In this document: positions 24,239-36,447 of the stretch, one piece after another | Numbering within the stretch: position 1 is the stretch's first letter | Layout of the letters: every line of letters begins with the position of its first letter | NCBI GenBank assembly: GCA_035079385.1 | Contig: JAVHKY010000013.1 | Location: 4,898,001-4,962,000, forward strand | Source: Aspidiotus rigidus | Taxonomy: Eukaryota; Arthropoda; Insecta; Hemiptera; Diaspididae | Reading direction: 5' to 3' | Length of the DNA stretch: 64,000 nucleotides | Position numbers and translations under genes: made by a program | The notes under the pieces: model-generated | Databases searched by the model: none | What the model was told of the DNA's origin: nothing | What the model saw: the letters and a program-made list of their open reading frames with translations, nothing else

Positions 24239-24379
24239 TCAAGTTGAAATTAAATAAAATTTTTTTTTACCCAAATAAATGCCGACAAATCCGTTTGTAT
24301 CTCGAGTGCTGTAAGCACTACTATCACGAACACCGTCGAATAAAACCAGAAGAGCTGAAATCAAAATAAAAAATTTCAT
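24239..24379 (-). CDS. Candidate 46-aa peptide with signal sequence (or first exon)
   Basis: The ATG at 24379 has an insect-type CAAAATG context and starts MKFFILISALLVLFDG, a textbook signal peptide, followed by a short polar stretch (VRDSSAYSTRDTNGF) and a stop at 24239. A GGTAAAA further on could instead be a weak donor, making this the first exon of a longer gene. The signal-peptide portion sits exactly in the segment that the paralogous copy at 16.8 kb lacks. Evidence is only sequence pattern: no family is recognised and no downstream exon was found. Confidence 0.3.
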   Translation of the reverse strand: MKFFILISALLVLFDGVRDSSAYSTRDTNGFVGIYLGKKKFYLIST

Positions 24380-25065
24380 TTTGATGAGGGATCAAAAGGA
24401 ATTGATAAGAAATGATACTAGAAAACTATCGCGAAGGAACTAGGTATAAACTCTACTAGGTATTTATGAAAAAACTGAATGAAAAGATGCGGAGTTAACA
24501 GTTTCAGTTTTCCTAGGAACAGCGCTTGTAGAGAAATGATCAAAATGATTGAGATCGTATTGTGCGATATTTAAAAAATTATTTTATTATTTATTCAGTT
24601 AGAAAAACATTTCCTTATGTAGGTATTTGTATTTAAACTCTATTTGTCCTTCCTGTTATTCAGTACCGGTAACCTGCTCTGCAAGGCGTGTCAAAGAAAG
24701 GGCATTCGATTTGTCTGAACCCCATGATCAATGCTTTCAAATGGGAGGCGTCAAAAGAGTTAGGTCGTAGCGACGTTGATTTCTCTTCAAGACAAGATCT
24801 TATGGGAGGGCAGGCAAAAGACAAACAAATGGAAAGAGGGGGGTAGGAGAGCGAGCTGTATTCCCTTTTTCCATTGCACGTTTGAATGGCTCGAACTCAT
24901 GATCAGAACAAATATTCTGATTATTCAAATGGTGGCACAGCTTGAAGTCTTTACGGACATAAAAGCAGCAGTAAATGAAATTTCAAATTTTCTTATCGAC
25001 TTTCGAACTATACGTATACGAGGGGAGGGCGAAGAGAACTCGGAAAAATTCCGATCTTCGAGCTG

Positions 25066-25838
25066 TGTAGGGTGCGCCAAAATGATGTCAATAATTGAAT
25101 AGGATTTTAAACTAAATTTGTTCTATCGCAAAACGTCGAATGTATAGCCTCTTTAAATGTACAAAAGTTGTATCTCAATTTTATCTACAATTTGGTCTGG
25201 ACCGAAGTATGGACCAGAATGTGCCAAAAATTGACTAATTCGCCAAGATCTTTTAACTAATTATTGTTGAACAATTTCTTCATCTTAAAACTTTGTTGAG
25301 TCATTTAGATTTTTTTTTTTTCGAAATCAGTGCTTAATTTCCCTTGTAAATCGAATAAAATTTCAAAGTTTAAGTAGTTTTTTCTTCTTCTCTTTTTCGT
25401 CTCTGTGAATCTTGACAAATTCAAAACATTTTGGTTTATAAATCGGCTGAGAAAAGTCGTAGAAAGTTCGGTTCATGCTCAAATTGTCCAACGTTTTGCG
25501 TTTTTGCTTTCGAACAAATTTAGTAAAAAATCTTGGACCATATAAGAGATAGACCAAGCACAGTAATAAATATTCTAGGAGGAGGATCGTTGGACCTTTT
25601 GCAGTGCTGTTGACTGTGGAGAAGGAGACGCTGTATGGTGTGTTTTACTCCTCCGTGCGTTCCCCACTACGCTCAAAAAAATGTGAAGAATGTGCAGATC
25701 CTTCTTTTCTTCTCAACATGTCCTTGTATCAACCCGAAAAACGTACGCTTATATGGCGGATGCTCGGTATATTTATTAAAGGTGTAGGTCTGAAACCCCA
25801 TTTAAATGTTGACATAATTTTTGCGCACCCTGTATAGG
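25066..25838. mobile_element. Non-autonomous DNA element, inverted ends AGGGTGCGC
   Basis: The left end reads AGGGTGCGCCAAAATGATGT; the right end is the near-perfect reverse complement (ACATAATTTTTGCGCACCCT). The element is about 770 bp and has no transposase frame. A diverged fragment of the same family in reverse orientation occupies about 2130-2520. Target-site duplication is unclear. Confidence 0.6.
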
Positions 25839-26269
25839 TCAGGAGGAGGACTGGGGACTATTCATCTTTCGCGCAAGGAATGTGAAAATGACTTGGAGGA
25901 ACCGAAAAATTCCCTGTAAGGCTGCAAATACGGTTTCCTGTCTATCTCAATAAACGTGAGAGACTGATGATATGTACGGACGAGTTTGAAACAACTTTGG
26001 AATACATTTTTATTCGCTTTCATATCTATGAGCGTTCCTAAGCAAATTAATATTTTCTTGATGGAGACTAGGTGGCAGTACGGGCGTCGGGCACAATCCT
26101 GCCCACTTTTTTTTTTTGAGATAATTTTATGTCTCTCTCGATCCTTGATCATGAGGTAAGCTGAAAAAATACGTCATAGGTATTGTAGAATCCTACTCAT
26201 CCTAGTATAGCCACAGAAAGTACTTTCAACTTTGCAAGTTTGCACTTTGCAACTCTGAAAAAAAGAAAA

Positions 26270-26610
26270 AAAAAGAACAAAGCCGGGACCGGAACCAGGA
26301 CCCCAAAAAATTTGAAAAATTGAGACCAAAACCAAAACCAAGGATCAAAAAGAAAAAAATTGTCCGAAATCGGAACCGAAATGTTGGTATATGAGAGCAA
26401 AACCGAAAACCGGAACCGATTTGTCAAAACGGTTTCACCCACTAGATGTGGGGAAGAGAAAATATTAGCTGTTTGCAATTCCAATTTTAATGGTCAACGG
26501 CCAAGCTAATGGCTAACGTGAGTTCATTAGCTAGCTAACGGATAGCTAATTTTGGATGAAAATTGCTCGGCCAACGGCGAACGGTTGATGGCTTCGGCTC
26601 AGCTAAGCAG
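26270..26610. repeat. Degenerate short-period repeats
   Basis: About 26280-26440 is built from variants of GGAACCGAAACC, and 26490-26600 from variants of AGCTAACGG and GGCTAATG. The open frame across the first part, rich in F and V/P, is a by-product of the repeat. I see no coding or RNA function. Confidence 0.55.
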
Positions 26611-27229
26611 CACTGTTTTCAAGGTCACCAGCTTTAGCCGAAATGTCGTATTGTTTGGCTCCCACACCCTCTCCTGCCCAAATGAATAAAGATGTACGTG
26701 AGGTGAACGGTATCCCATCTGGCGAAATGGTATTCCTACTAGTACACGTGTTAGTGTGTACGTATTAAACTTTGTTTGCGTGATAGATAACTTATGTTAC
26801 AGGCATAGTGTGAAATCCAGACATTTAATAAATTGATTAGACATAATATAATTAAATGAACACTGATTTTAGGCAAATTGTGAAAAAACAAAAAAATACA
26901 TAATACGACTAGGTATGCTTTTAGTTAAATGTCTACTGCGCTTTAGGCACATTGTAAATTGACATTTTTCATCGTAAAAAATGGTCATCTCAATTTCAAA
27001 TCAACCTCCTCATTTATTGGCACAAGTACAAATGCTGTAGCACTTGCTGTTACACAACACATTACTTCGTCAACACGCGCATCTTTTAGTGTCGCACTTT
27101 TGCCTACATTGACAGCGCACAAATCCTTGCCTGTGTCCACCTGTCACTTTCAATATTCCTTTGTAGCAGCTGACCGGAATGTTGTGAATGTTGCTGGGAT
27201 GTCTTCTTCTTCGACAAATATTTCAGCAC

Positions 27230-28010
27230 TCACAGTGAATTCTGACCTTGCGTCAGTCTTACTGTGGTCAACGTCTGGCACTGGGATGCATGAGCAGTCG
27301 CTCCTATCTCTGGATCGGGGAATTTTTTTTCCAAATCACGCAGCATTTGTTTAGCTTGCTGCCGCAAACAGGTCCTGGCTCCATCTGGTTCCCGTAGAAT
27401 GGCCCCCCTCATCTGAATTAACGTTTCCTCAGCAACAGAGAGTGCACTTTCCTCGCAAAGTTCCTCTTCTGGGACCTCCTCCGCCGTTGGTTTAACCACA
27501 TCTTCGTCATCGTCATCTTCCCGAGGCCGCTTTGTTCTGCGAGAACTGTTGTTGACTTCGTCCAGCAAACTTTGGAGATCATCCCCACGTTCAATAAGGT
27601 ACCAGATACTTCGCGGTATGGACGTGTGTTCCAGACCAAATCGTACACCCGTACCAAACATGGCTTTGTACGGACTCCTTTTTATACCCGCGATCAGCCC
27701 GATGTTCTTCATGTATTGTACAAAGCAAAGAGCTTCACTCCACTTATTTGTCTTCTTGTCGGCCATCTTCGTACCAAGCATCTCTTCGATATCTCTATTC
27801 GCTCTCCCCACGCTTCCCTGGACTGAGAGTGGCGTTGTTTGCCGTGGAGTATGTGTAGGCCCGGCCACATTTCTTTCAACCTTTCAATCACACAATTCAC
27901 AAATTCGCGGCCGTTATCGTTGTGCAAGTACATGGAGCGCCAAATATTGTGAACACGTCGAGTAAATTGTGCGCCCCTTCTGCTGCTGTTTTCGGCATAG
28001 AGGTCTCAAG
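27230..28010 (-). pseudogene. Integrase (rve) fossil, KRBA2-like transposon-derived protein
   Basis: Three frames together cover the second half of a DDE integrase and its tail. The upstream frame gives TAAEGAHNLLDVFTIFGAP; after a shift comes LHNDNGREFVNCVIERLKEM with the second catalytic Asp in DNGREF; after another shift near 27820 comes QGSVGRANRDIEEMLGTKMA, then NKWSEALCFVQYMKN. The family, known in arthropods and vertebrates as KRAB-A domain-containing protein 2-like, normally has Glu in SVERANRD; here it is Gly, so the catalytic triad is broken as well as the frame. An acidic segment (REDDDDEDVV) and a Gln/Leu-rich C-terminus follow. Dead copy of an integrase-bearing mobile element. 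Confidence 0.85.
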
Positions 28011-28161
28011 TAAGCGCAAGCGATGACAGTCAGCTGTTGTACGTTGCTTATCTTGTTCAAAGCTCAAACCTGTTCAATAAGTATCTGTTACTGAATTACG
28101 TAGTATGCCTAACTCGACTTGTTCATGTGGTAAGTCATTTTGCACGAATCACGCACGAATA

Positions 28162-28582
28162 GACCATAATCAGATGACGTCATTTGTATCAGGAAATTGT
28201 AAACGCCCTATGAAATCTTGGGAAATACAGACCGCAGACATCAGTGATCTCAGCTGGGCTGATTTTTACACGTGGTTTCCCATAAGAGAATAATTCCAGA
28301 AGACTTTTGTTGTCAAATATATCGATAATCATTAATATCTTAAGGATGAAACGTAGCTCTATAGAAAGGTTGAAGTAAGTATCTATTTTATGATTAACAA
28401 TGTTTCATTCTTAAGGTATTAATGATTATCGATATACATATTTGACAACAAAAGTCTCCTGGAATTCTCTTATGGGAAATCGCGTAGCTGAAATCACTGA
28501 TCTCTACCGTCTGCTTTTCCCGAGATTTCATTAGGGCGTTCACGATTTCCTTACACAAATGACGTCACGCTGATTATGATTT
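28162..28582. mobile_element. Fold-back element, nearly full-length palindrome of 420 bp
   Basis: The left half from ATAATCAGATGACGTCATTT is mirrored by the right half ending AAATGACGTCACGCTGATTAT, and complementarity continues to the centre near 28370 (for example TCGATAATCATTAATA against TATTAATGATTATCGA). Mismatches and small indels are scattered. Transcribed, it would form a hairpin of about 200 bp. Each end carries a TGACGTCA octamer. Confidence 0.8.
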
Positions 28583-28599
28583 ATCTGAAGAACAAACGT

Positions 28600-31090
28600 T
28601 TCAATTCAAGTTTAAAATTAACATTTAACAATATTTAGTTATCGAATTCTATGTTGAAAATTGATGAAGCTAGAAAAAGAAACGGTATTTCTTAGGTATC
28701 AGTTCTAATCTCATTTTATTTCCCCTTGAAATAAACTAGTAATTTCTCCTGTTTGTGTACCATGCCCGTTCGTCTTTATTCATTTGGACGGCAGTCTAGT
28801 GTAAAAGAGAAAGACTAGAAGTAGGTATTAGAACATCATGTTGGCGTACACTGTATTCATAATTAATAGTAGCCATTTTCCAGAATGAAATTGAGGGATA
28901 GAAAAATGGTTGATTTCGAGGGTCCAACGAAGTGTCTACAGTCATGCACTTATATATAGGCCTATATTCTTATAGAAAATTTTCAAGTACGGTAGTTCAT
29001 TCTTTGCAATTTGGACAGTATTTTTCATTCTGAGGAGAGGATGAAATTTTTTTTTTAGAGAAAGAGAGAGAGAGAGAAAAGACCGTTTGTATTGTAGAGG
29101 TGACTTGTAATTTTTTTCAGACTTGAACTAGGTACCGTGCATCTGTGCAAAGCTAAATATGACGGTGTCGCACATTTCCAATCGCTGTCGTCTATACCTT
29201 GTCTAGAACTTCGAAAATTGTTTATTGACATCTGTTGAAGACTCCTACTCAAACTTCCCTTGTGCATGTTTGCCCGACGACCGAGACAACAAATAACGTA
29301 CAAGTACACGTGTGTCTTTCTCAATTTCCGGGATTCACAAAACGTTTTCATATGTGCTTACTTTGGGCGACATATGTTTCCTCGAAGTGAGCGAGTTGAT
29401 CTTTTATGAAGAGTTTTGATTTAAAAATTAGGCTGTGTACAGCGTAGCACGAATATGCGGTATAAGGTCACGACTACAGAAACTAATTAGTTCTACTCGA
29501 CGAATCGAATAATTCAAGGGATGAGCGTAAAACATGCAGTATAATTCTGATTTTGGACGATTAAGTTGCAGTTTATAGATACTTTGTCAAAGTAGAAAAT
29601 ATTGGGTTGGGTGTGGTACCTGGGTGGCCGTTCTTCCACTTGAAGAAATTTCTTACCCGGAGGCTGTGGTCTACCCATAAAAAATTCAAATTAAACAACA
29701 ACCTACTTATAACACCAAATAATAGACACTATAAAATCGACCGAATAGTGGGAAAAATAACTTCGATTGAATAAATATTACGATGCGATGTATGTTCGGT
29801 CACTTTTTTGAAAGAGAGGAAATGTTGCAGGTAGTGAGGACTTCTCGATGAGAGTTTGTAGAAGTGTAAGTAAGCCCAGCTTGGCCCACATTAAAAAAAA
29901 AAAGTTGGCTGCGCCATCGATGAAGAAAAGAAAAGGTTCTTAATGTGAAGTTTACGCAATTAATAATTCTGAATCACCATCCTCTGCTGAAAGATATGTA
30001 AACTGTAGAGATTTGCCCATCACTGAAGAAAGAGAGGCTATAGCATTGAAGGAACACAGGTTCTCTATGTTTCGTGTCTTCACCGAAACCACTGAACTTC
30101 AGCTATATTTTTAGCCTAGTTCCCCCTAGTTCACCCCGTATAATACGAATGAGGGACTTGAGAAAAATTTCGACCGCTCTAGTATACTGTAAGTAGGACG
30201 AGCGGAGCGAAAGAGCCCGTGAGCTGATTAGTCTACCTCCATGGACTAACGTTCAATAAAGGGGGAGGGGGCGTTATCTAGTGAGCCCTGCATCCAGGAT
30301 ACTAGGCTAAGAAAGGGAGCGAATGAGTGCAACGAGTTATCTCCAGAAGCTACTTAGCCTGACATAGTATACTAGGACTTGACCCGTAGGAACTAGAATA
30401 ATTTCAAACTTTGAGCCAGTACCTGGGTTTCTCGAATATGGAGCTTTCTATAAGCCTACAAACTAGTCCAAGATTTCAACTCGCTGACTTCAAAGACTAA
30501 ATTAAGTGATTTTAAATACGTATAGGGCGTGAAAAAAGATATGGAATATGATCTTTTCTTCTTTTAAAGGAAGAGATAGGTTTTTTTTTTGAAAAAGAGA
30601 ATATTCGATCGGAGCGGGGCTTATCCTCTTAATCACTCATTTGTCTTTGGGAACAACCCCAAGGTTTCTTTTCTCGGTCATTCAAAAGACGATAAAAGTA
30701 TAGTTCAGAGATGAAAAAATAAGAAAGAAAAAACTCCTTATTATTATTATTTTTTCATCACAGTATTTTACTGATGGAACATTTCTTCGAGATGTCGCGA
30801 CGAATGTCTACGTATATATTCATAAATTTAATCCACCAGTTCTCAAGTAAATAAAAAATGTCTGTCCACGCGTTTATTCTTCGGTGTTTGCATTAACGTT
30901 CTTGAATAAAGATAATTCTTCCGAATTGCAAATTCATATTTTCTTCTGTATTGTACCAAACAAGATTATCGATCCTACAACGAACTCCATCAGCAGTGAA
31001 ATAAGTATGCAATCCTGCAACTTTTGAATGATTTACAACAGAAACAACATGAAAATAGTTTTCTGGAAATTAATTCTACCAACATACCGT
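28600..31090. other. Intergenic, no supported gene
   Basis: No exon with supporting splice sites or recognisable protein. There is a short (AG)n run near 29062-29078, purine tracts, and words shared with the 44-45 kb and 49 kb repeat families (GGGACTTGA, AGTATACTAGG). An AATAAA on the minus strand at 31092-31097, just past the P4HA stop, may be that gene's poly(A) signal. Confidence 0.5.
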
Positions 31091-31106
31091 ATTTATTTCA
31101 TTTTTT

Positions 31107-34100
31107 TCACAACCAGTGATATTGATATCGTATCAAGTACGCCTGCACCAAAACTGCAAAAGTCGTAACTCGTCCATTAGCAATAATTTTACAACCCAAT
31201 GACAGGCATGTCAACGACTTTTAGAATTAGGTACCTACCTATTTTTTCACCGTAGACTACGGGACATGAAGCATGGCCAGCCAACACTTCCTCACTCCCA
31301 TCTTCTTTCATGTTTAACCAAAACAACAGAGAGCCTTTGACGGGTCGAACTCTTAGTTTTAGACGTGGAAAAACTGTGTCTCCACCCAAAGGTAGTTCAT
31401 TAAGCTAGAATATTTGAGGAACGAAAAAGATTATTCATATCCATGGTGAAAGTGGACGCGAGGATGGAGGAAAAATTTGAATTTAGGCTTTTTTGTATCA
31501 CAAAAATATATCTAAAAAAATATCATCAAAAATAAATAAAATATTTGCTTATTATAAATGTGATAACTTGCCTAGTCGATTCTATAATAGATTTAGGTAC
31601 CATTTATGAAGATTTCTTCATAGGTACAGAGAATGAAGTAGGGTACAAATTTTGAGAAAGTTGATACGGATTAAAATCGAGCACAATTTCTAAAAACCAA
31701 CCAGGAGGATTGAGTGAGACAGTCTCATATCTATAAAAGTTCAGTGTCCAAAACTTTTTCAAGTTTCTAAATTATGTAGCTTTTCGTAAGACAGACCACC
31801 AAAAACCTATCCATAAAACAGGACCCTATTCATATCAGTGTCATAAGACCAGTGCAAAGGTCAAGATAAAATAATATCAAATTTGTTTTAAAGTTAATAT
31901 GGTGACCTCCAAATTTCTTCGCGATAGAAGAAGAATAGGATAATAATTCTGAATGGAATGCTACTTTTTGTGTTCTCAAGTACCACTATTACATAGATGC
32001 ATATACTTACATACATCAGTGCGGTTGCAATGCTATTTCCATGTGGCCCTAGAACTTTTGGCTGGAAAAATCAATTTTTCAATCAATGAGAATGAATATT
32101 GTTGGGCACCACATCAAGAACGTCTACTAACATCCACGATAAAGTCAGAATGAACTCGATAGTAACCGCCGGGTGCATACCCAACAACCTTAAAATCTCC
32201 AGTATCCATCAGAGAAGATATATCTTGCATCCTGTTGCGAAGATTATCGTATTCGGGTAATATGTTTTCTAACCAAGCCGACTGAGCGAGACGAACTTCC
32301 GTATTAACAGCGGGTTTGGTGGTCGGCGAACTGACATAAGAGTTGCGGAACTGTGGCCAACATTAAATATGACAGCCTATAGATTTGAAAAAATATTAGA
32401 CGACAAATTCGAGAGAAATATACCGGTAAAATTACCTTATCCGAGGCATCGAATTTTAGAAACTCGATTTCAGAATCGTACACAGCCTCTCGGATAATTG
32501 AAACTACAGGGTTGAGCGATAAAATTTCTTCTTTGAGCGGAGCGATAGTAAGGAAGGGCGAATTCCAATAGACGTATCGACACTTCAGGTTTTTTTGGTT
32601 CGCCAATTCGTTATCGTAATCACCGGCGCACGTTCTGTAGGTTTCCCACGTATCCCACTCACGTTCATCCTGCCACTACAAAATTATTTTTGATTTGATT
32701 TGGCGTTCGGATATACATAATATATAATTATTCTCACATGATAAATTATTCCATATTTACATTGCCGAGCTCCAGACTTAGTTTTATATTCAAGCTTAAC
32801 AAAGCCCGACTATATTCATAATAATTTATGAGGAGTTCGTTGGTTGCTTTTCTGGCCTGGAGTTTATTTCCTGTAATGTTTTTACGCAAAAATTTAATAA
32901 AATTAACGTAGAAACTCTAACTTCTATCTAGGTTTTGATTTAGTACAACTTACCTAATAGAAGGTAAGACGGAAGGAGTATTTCAAATGCTTGACCTCTG
33001 AAAGTTCTGTCAAGTCTATCAACACACCCGTCCAGCCAACTTACGGCAGTTTCGTAGTCGTGTTGCTCCGCAGACATTTTACCAATCAAGAAACAATCTT
33101 CAGCTGTATAAATAAAAACGGGTATTATTTAGGTACTTATTTGTGTGAATTAAATGAGCCTTTAGAATATCTAACCGAAGAGAGCACTTTTTGTATTTTT
33201 ACTTTCAAATTTTAGTTTGACAAATTCGCAAAGATTCTGGCTCTCACCATGGTGCACAAACTGAGGGAGGGGGGCGTGGGTGGAAGTTTTCCCAATCCAC
33301 CTTTGGTGAAACGTAACACTGTCCATTAACCTGGTTTTCAAATCGAAATTCGCTTCGCAGGACTTGTTTCTCTTTGAACCTTTTTCACAATTACAAATTG
33401 AAAAACTCACGACACAATTTGGTATAATTTGAGTCCAATCTTTGAGCTAGTCTCGAACTTAGAACTTGCGGAATCTAAGCGAAAGTAGTTTTTATTGATG
33501 ATTAAAGGGCTATCACCAGTATGAACTTTTGTGTACGTGCTTTAAATTCGATCCTGGTAGTTGAGCAACTGTTTCTGGGACGGCGTCAGTGTCCCCCTCC
33601 CCCGGCAGAGGAGATCACCATAGATAAGAATTTGTACCCATTTACTATTTAATTTCAGCAGATGTTGAAAATTTTAGCTTGATATCTATACCTGTAATAA
33701 AACCATGAACATTTTGGAGTGCTTGTCCATCCATTATGTCAACAACTGACAAATTATAGATTCTCAACGACCTCGTCAAGTCATGTATTTCGTGATACAA
33801 ATGATCCTTGTTTAGTATTATAACATTTTCTTTTGGAGGGACTTCAAGAACATCTGAAAACAAATTTTTACACCAGGTCGCTTAAAACATGCTCTTCACA
33901 TTGACACATGATTTAGACTTTCATGTACTAACTTCTTACCATGGTAACTATTTGTTTCCATATTGTCTTTCGCATTTTGCAGATCGACGGTTAAATGTTT
34001 TATGGTTCTATAAATGGCTAAAGGATTCCAGGCTAACTCATCAACAGTCGCATACAACTGTATATTCTGTAACATTAAATCCTCGAACCTGCAAAATAGC

Positions 34101-34643
34101 ATTGTTACACCAAGTGTGGTAATGGATTATACTTATTTCTATAAAGTCTACACTAGGCTTATTTAATTAGCGGCCCGCGTAGTCACCAATGAATAGGCCT
34201 GGTTCACGTTAGTAATTAATTAATTTTTTTTTTTACTATCGATCCGCGCGCCATGGCCGGGGCCCGCCGAAAAAACTCATGGAATAATCCACGTCTATGC
34301 AGTATACTCACTTTTGTAATTTTTCCAGGCGAGCATTTTCTCCTTCGGTGAAATTCTGGAGTACGTTGATAAATTTTAGTTCGTCATTTATTAATCGAAA
34401 ATGATAGCTAGATAATAAATTCGAAGTCCCACCAATTATAAATGTCAAACCTAGCACGATTCGATGTAATAACCTAAAAATGAGAAATTTTAAGTGCCTC
34501 ACTTCCAAGTTTAGATATAAGTATGCTAAAGGTAACGGTAAATAAAAAAAAGTGAAAAATATGTTGGTTGCAAAATTTCAGTTTGAAATTAACTTCTCGT
34601 GAACGTATACATAATTTCGAAAAAATAAGTACCTATAGAACAT
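31107..34643 (-). CDS. Prolyl 4-hydroxylase alpha subunit (P4HA family)
   Basis: Exons in transcript order: 34633-34643 (tentative start, ATG), 34312-34473, 33940-34088, 33692-33853, 32954-33103, 32761-32870, 32436-32675, 32132-32350, 32011-32061, 31239-31404, 31107-31153; about 488 aa, phases consistent. The enzyme is an ER Fe(II)/2-oxoglutarate dioxygenase that hydroxylates proline in collagen-like proteins, normally with PDI as beta subunit. A signal peptide (IVLGLTFIIGG) leads into the P4Ha N-domain (YNLSVVDIMDG) and a TPR-like part (EDCFLIGKM, DYETAVSWLD). The catalytic domain has YDSEIEFLKF, the Fe-binding HxD in YRVHSDF, the distal His in AGHASCPV and the 2-oxoglutarate Lys in GEK. The last exon, ending IRYQYHWL, is short and diverged from the usual end. 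The first exon, with a weak GTACTT donor, is the least certain part. Confidence 0.87.
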
Positions 34644-35450
34644 CTTTGATGACTTATTCTTTATACCTACTTTTCCTCGTCCAACTTTGTTCGCAGTCCT
34701 CACATTCTTACTCTGCTTTCATAAGAAAATGAAAAAAAAAAAAGATTTTTGACGGCCTTTCATTATTGTTATTATAAGAATACGAAAACGTGTGTTTGGC
34801 TGGAATTGGGCCCAATTAGGTACTAAAAGGGATGAATACTCACATAATTTCCAAGCGCGTTGAATCGCAAGACGACACATCACTACTACTTCGTAATCTA
34901 CCTCAAATGGAAATGCATTAACTCTTCATTTTTCTGACGATAGTAGAAACAATTGTCGAATTTTTATTGGTTCCAATTCAAACAGTTGCGTTAAAAATCT
35001 TTATTAGGTTATAAGTCAATGAACTTTCTACAGTATATCTACCGAGAATTGAAAAAAACTTTCATTCGAGAATGTAATAATAAATACGGAAGGAACGAAA
35101 AAGAAGGGCGACAGTAAGATGAAAGATTTACAAAAAAACTCGCGGTTTTCAAATGATCGTTGAATTTTCAGGTTTTCAGAAACTAACAATTCTGTCATTT
35201 TTTTTTTTTTTTTTTTTACAATTAATCATCAGTTTGGAGAGTATTGTACGACTATTTTCTGTCAATAAAAAGTCGGTTAGCTTTGATTCTAGAAACTCAA
35301 TGGAAAATTTTAACTCGGGTTGCAGATGAATAGTAACGACACGTATTTGGACACGGATCATTAGGTATTATGGAGATAACAGTGAGCGATGGTGAGTCAA
35401 AGTACCCATATTTGTAATCGATATTACGATTATTGGGCCAATCATGACAT
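34644..35450. other. Upstream of P4HA, no supported gene
   Basis: Contains the presumed promoter and 5' leader of the minus-strand P4HA gene. A poly-T tract lies at about 35199-35217. No other gene or RNA is visible. Confidence 0.45.
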
Positions 35451-35452
35451 CG

Positions 35453-36447
35453 ATTTCCATAAGAATACACAGGGAACTAGGCTATTTGATCACATACAGA
35501 TATTCAAAAACAAGATGTTCCTAATGTATTAGAGATCTCTATCTAGAATGTAGAAGTTCTCTGGAATTCAAATATGCAGCTTTTATTGCTAACGTAAGTT
35601 ACTTCTTGTTCTTGAATACTAGTGAATGATCGAAACGTTCCCTGTGTATTCGGGCCCAACAGCGCTAGCTTCGCTGATAACGCAACCGGGTACATAATAG
35701 ACATTGCGGGTATCGAGGTGAGCGGGTAGTAATTGTTTTCATAAAATTTCAATGTATTTCAAAACTGATAATTTCATTTAAAAGGAAATTTTATGATCAG
35801 CAAATTTAGTTCTTTCAATTTTTTCAAAAAATTGCTTCTTTCCAAAGATATTTCAAATTGAAATTACATTGAGACAAATGCAATTTTTTCCTTCACCCCG
35901 GTCCATTTTTGCGACTACAGCGAACCTAGCGGTTGTAGGGCCCGAAAAGATAATTGACGTCACGGGTAATCGGTCTATTATTCCAATTCCAGGCAGGTAC
36001 CTCCCTACCGTGTACTGGTGTTTTCTAATATTTTCCCACATAATTATTTGAGATGAAATAAACAAGTACATATTTTTCAGCTCTGTCATCGATGAAAATT
36101 TTATGTAAACACACTAAAATGCAAAAAAAAAAAACAATCCTCTTCTTTACGCCTACGTCACAGCATCGTTGTATTCAAAATAATTTCGAGATTTGTGATC
36201 GATGGTGCTTAGGGAAAGTAAACAAACTTTTTTTACACGGACTTTTCCATAAGAAGAAAAATTGAATTTGATCATTTGCTCATATTTGAATAGAAGAATA
36301 AAGTGAGAACCGAAAAATACATTCTCAAATACTTGAGATCTTCCAGATCTTGATTATCAACGTTGAATTCCTTACCGTATTTATTTCTCATTTTGAAATA
36401 CTAACACATGATCGAAATGTTCCCTGTGTATTCTTATGGGAGTCGAT
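35453..36447. mobile_element. Inverted-repeat element, ends CCATAAGAATACACAGGGA
   Basis: The left end near 35457 (CCATAAGAATACACAGGGA) is mirrored at 36417-36440. A second right-type end lies at about 35634-35654, so elements of this family are nested or rearranged here. Inside, 35646-35690 and about 35905-35945 form a separate inverted repeat around GGGCCC (TTCGGGCCCAACAGCGCTAG and its imperfect complement). No transposase frame. A small relative is at 38171-38370. Confidence 0.65.

Larger units (their letters stand above)
23520..24660. repeat. Duplicated segment, copy 2 of block B
   Basis: It matches 16182-16905 in the same orientation, apart from the (ATT)n expansion, a roughly 25-base insertion near 24090-24115, and about 300 bases (24298-24600) that copy 1 lacks. 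After that extra piece the match resumes (TTAAACTCTAT, GTCCTTCC). The extra piece contains the start of the small ORF at 24239-24379. Confidence 0.75.

Noticed and set aside
26959..27354. Plus-strand Ser/Thr-rich frame of 131 codons
   Set aside because: It overlaps the integrase fossil in antisense and has no splice or domain support; the composition fits antisense of Gln/Asp/Glu-rich coding sequence.
27549..27965. Plus-strand frame of 138 codons over the integrase region
   Set aside because: Antisense of the integrase fossil; no protein similarity of its own.
34308..34508. Start of P4HA at 34508
   Set aside because: The codon there is TTG, not ATG, and a splice acceptor (TTTTTAG) ends at 34474, so the exon begins at 34473 and the start lies upstream.
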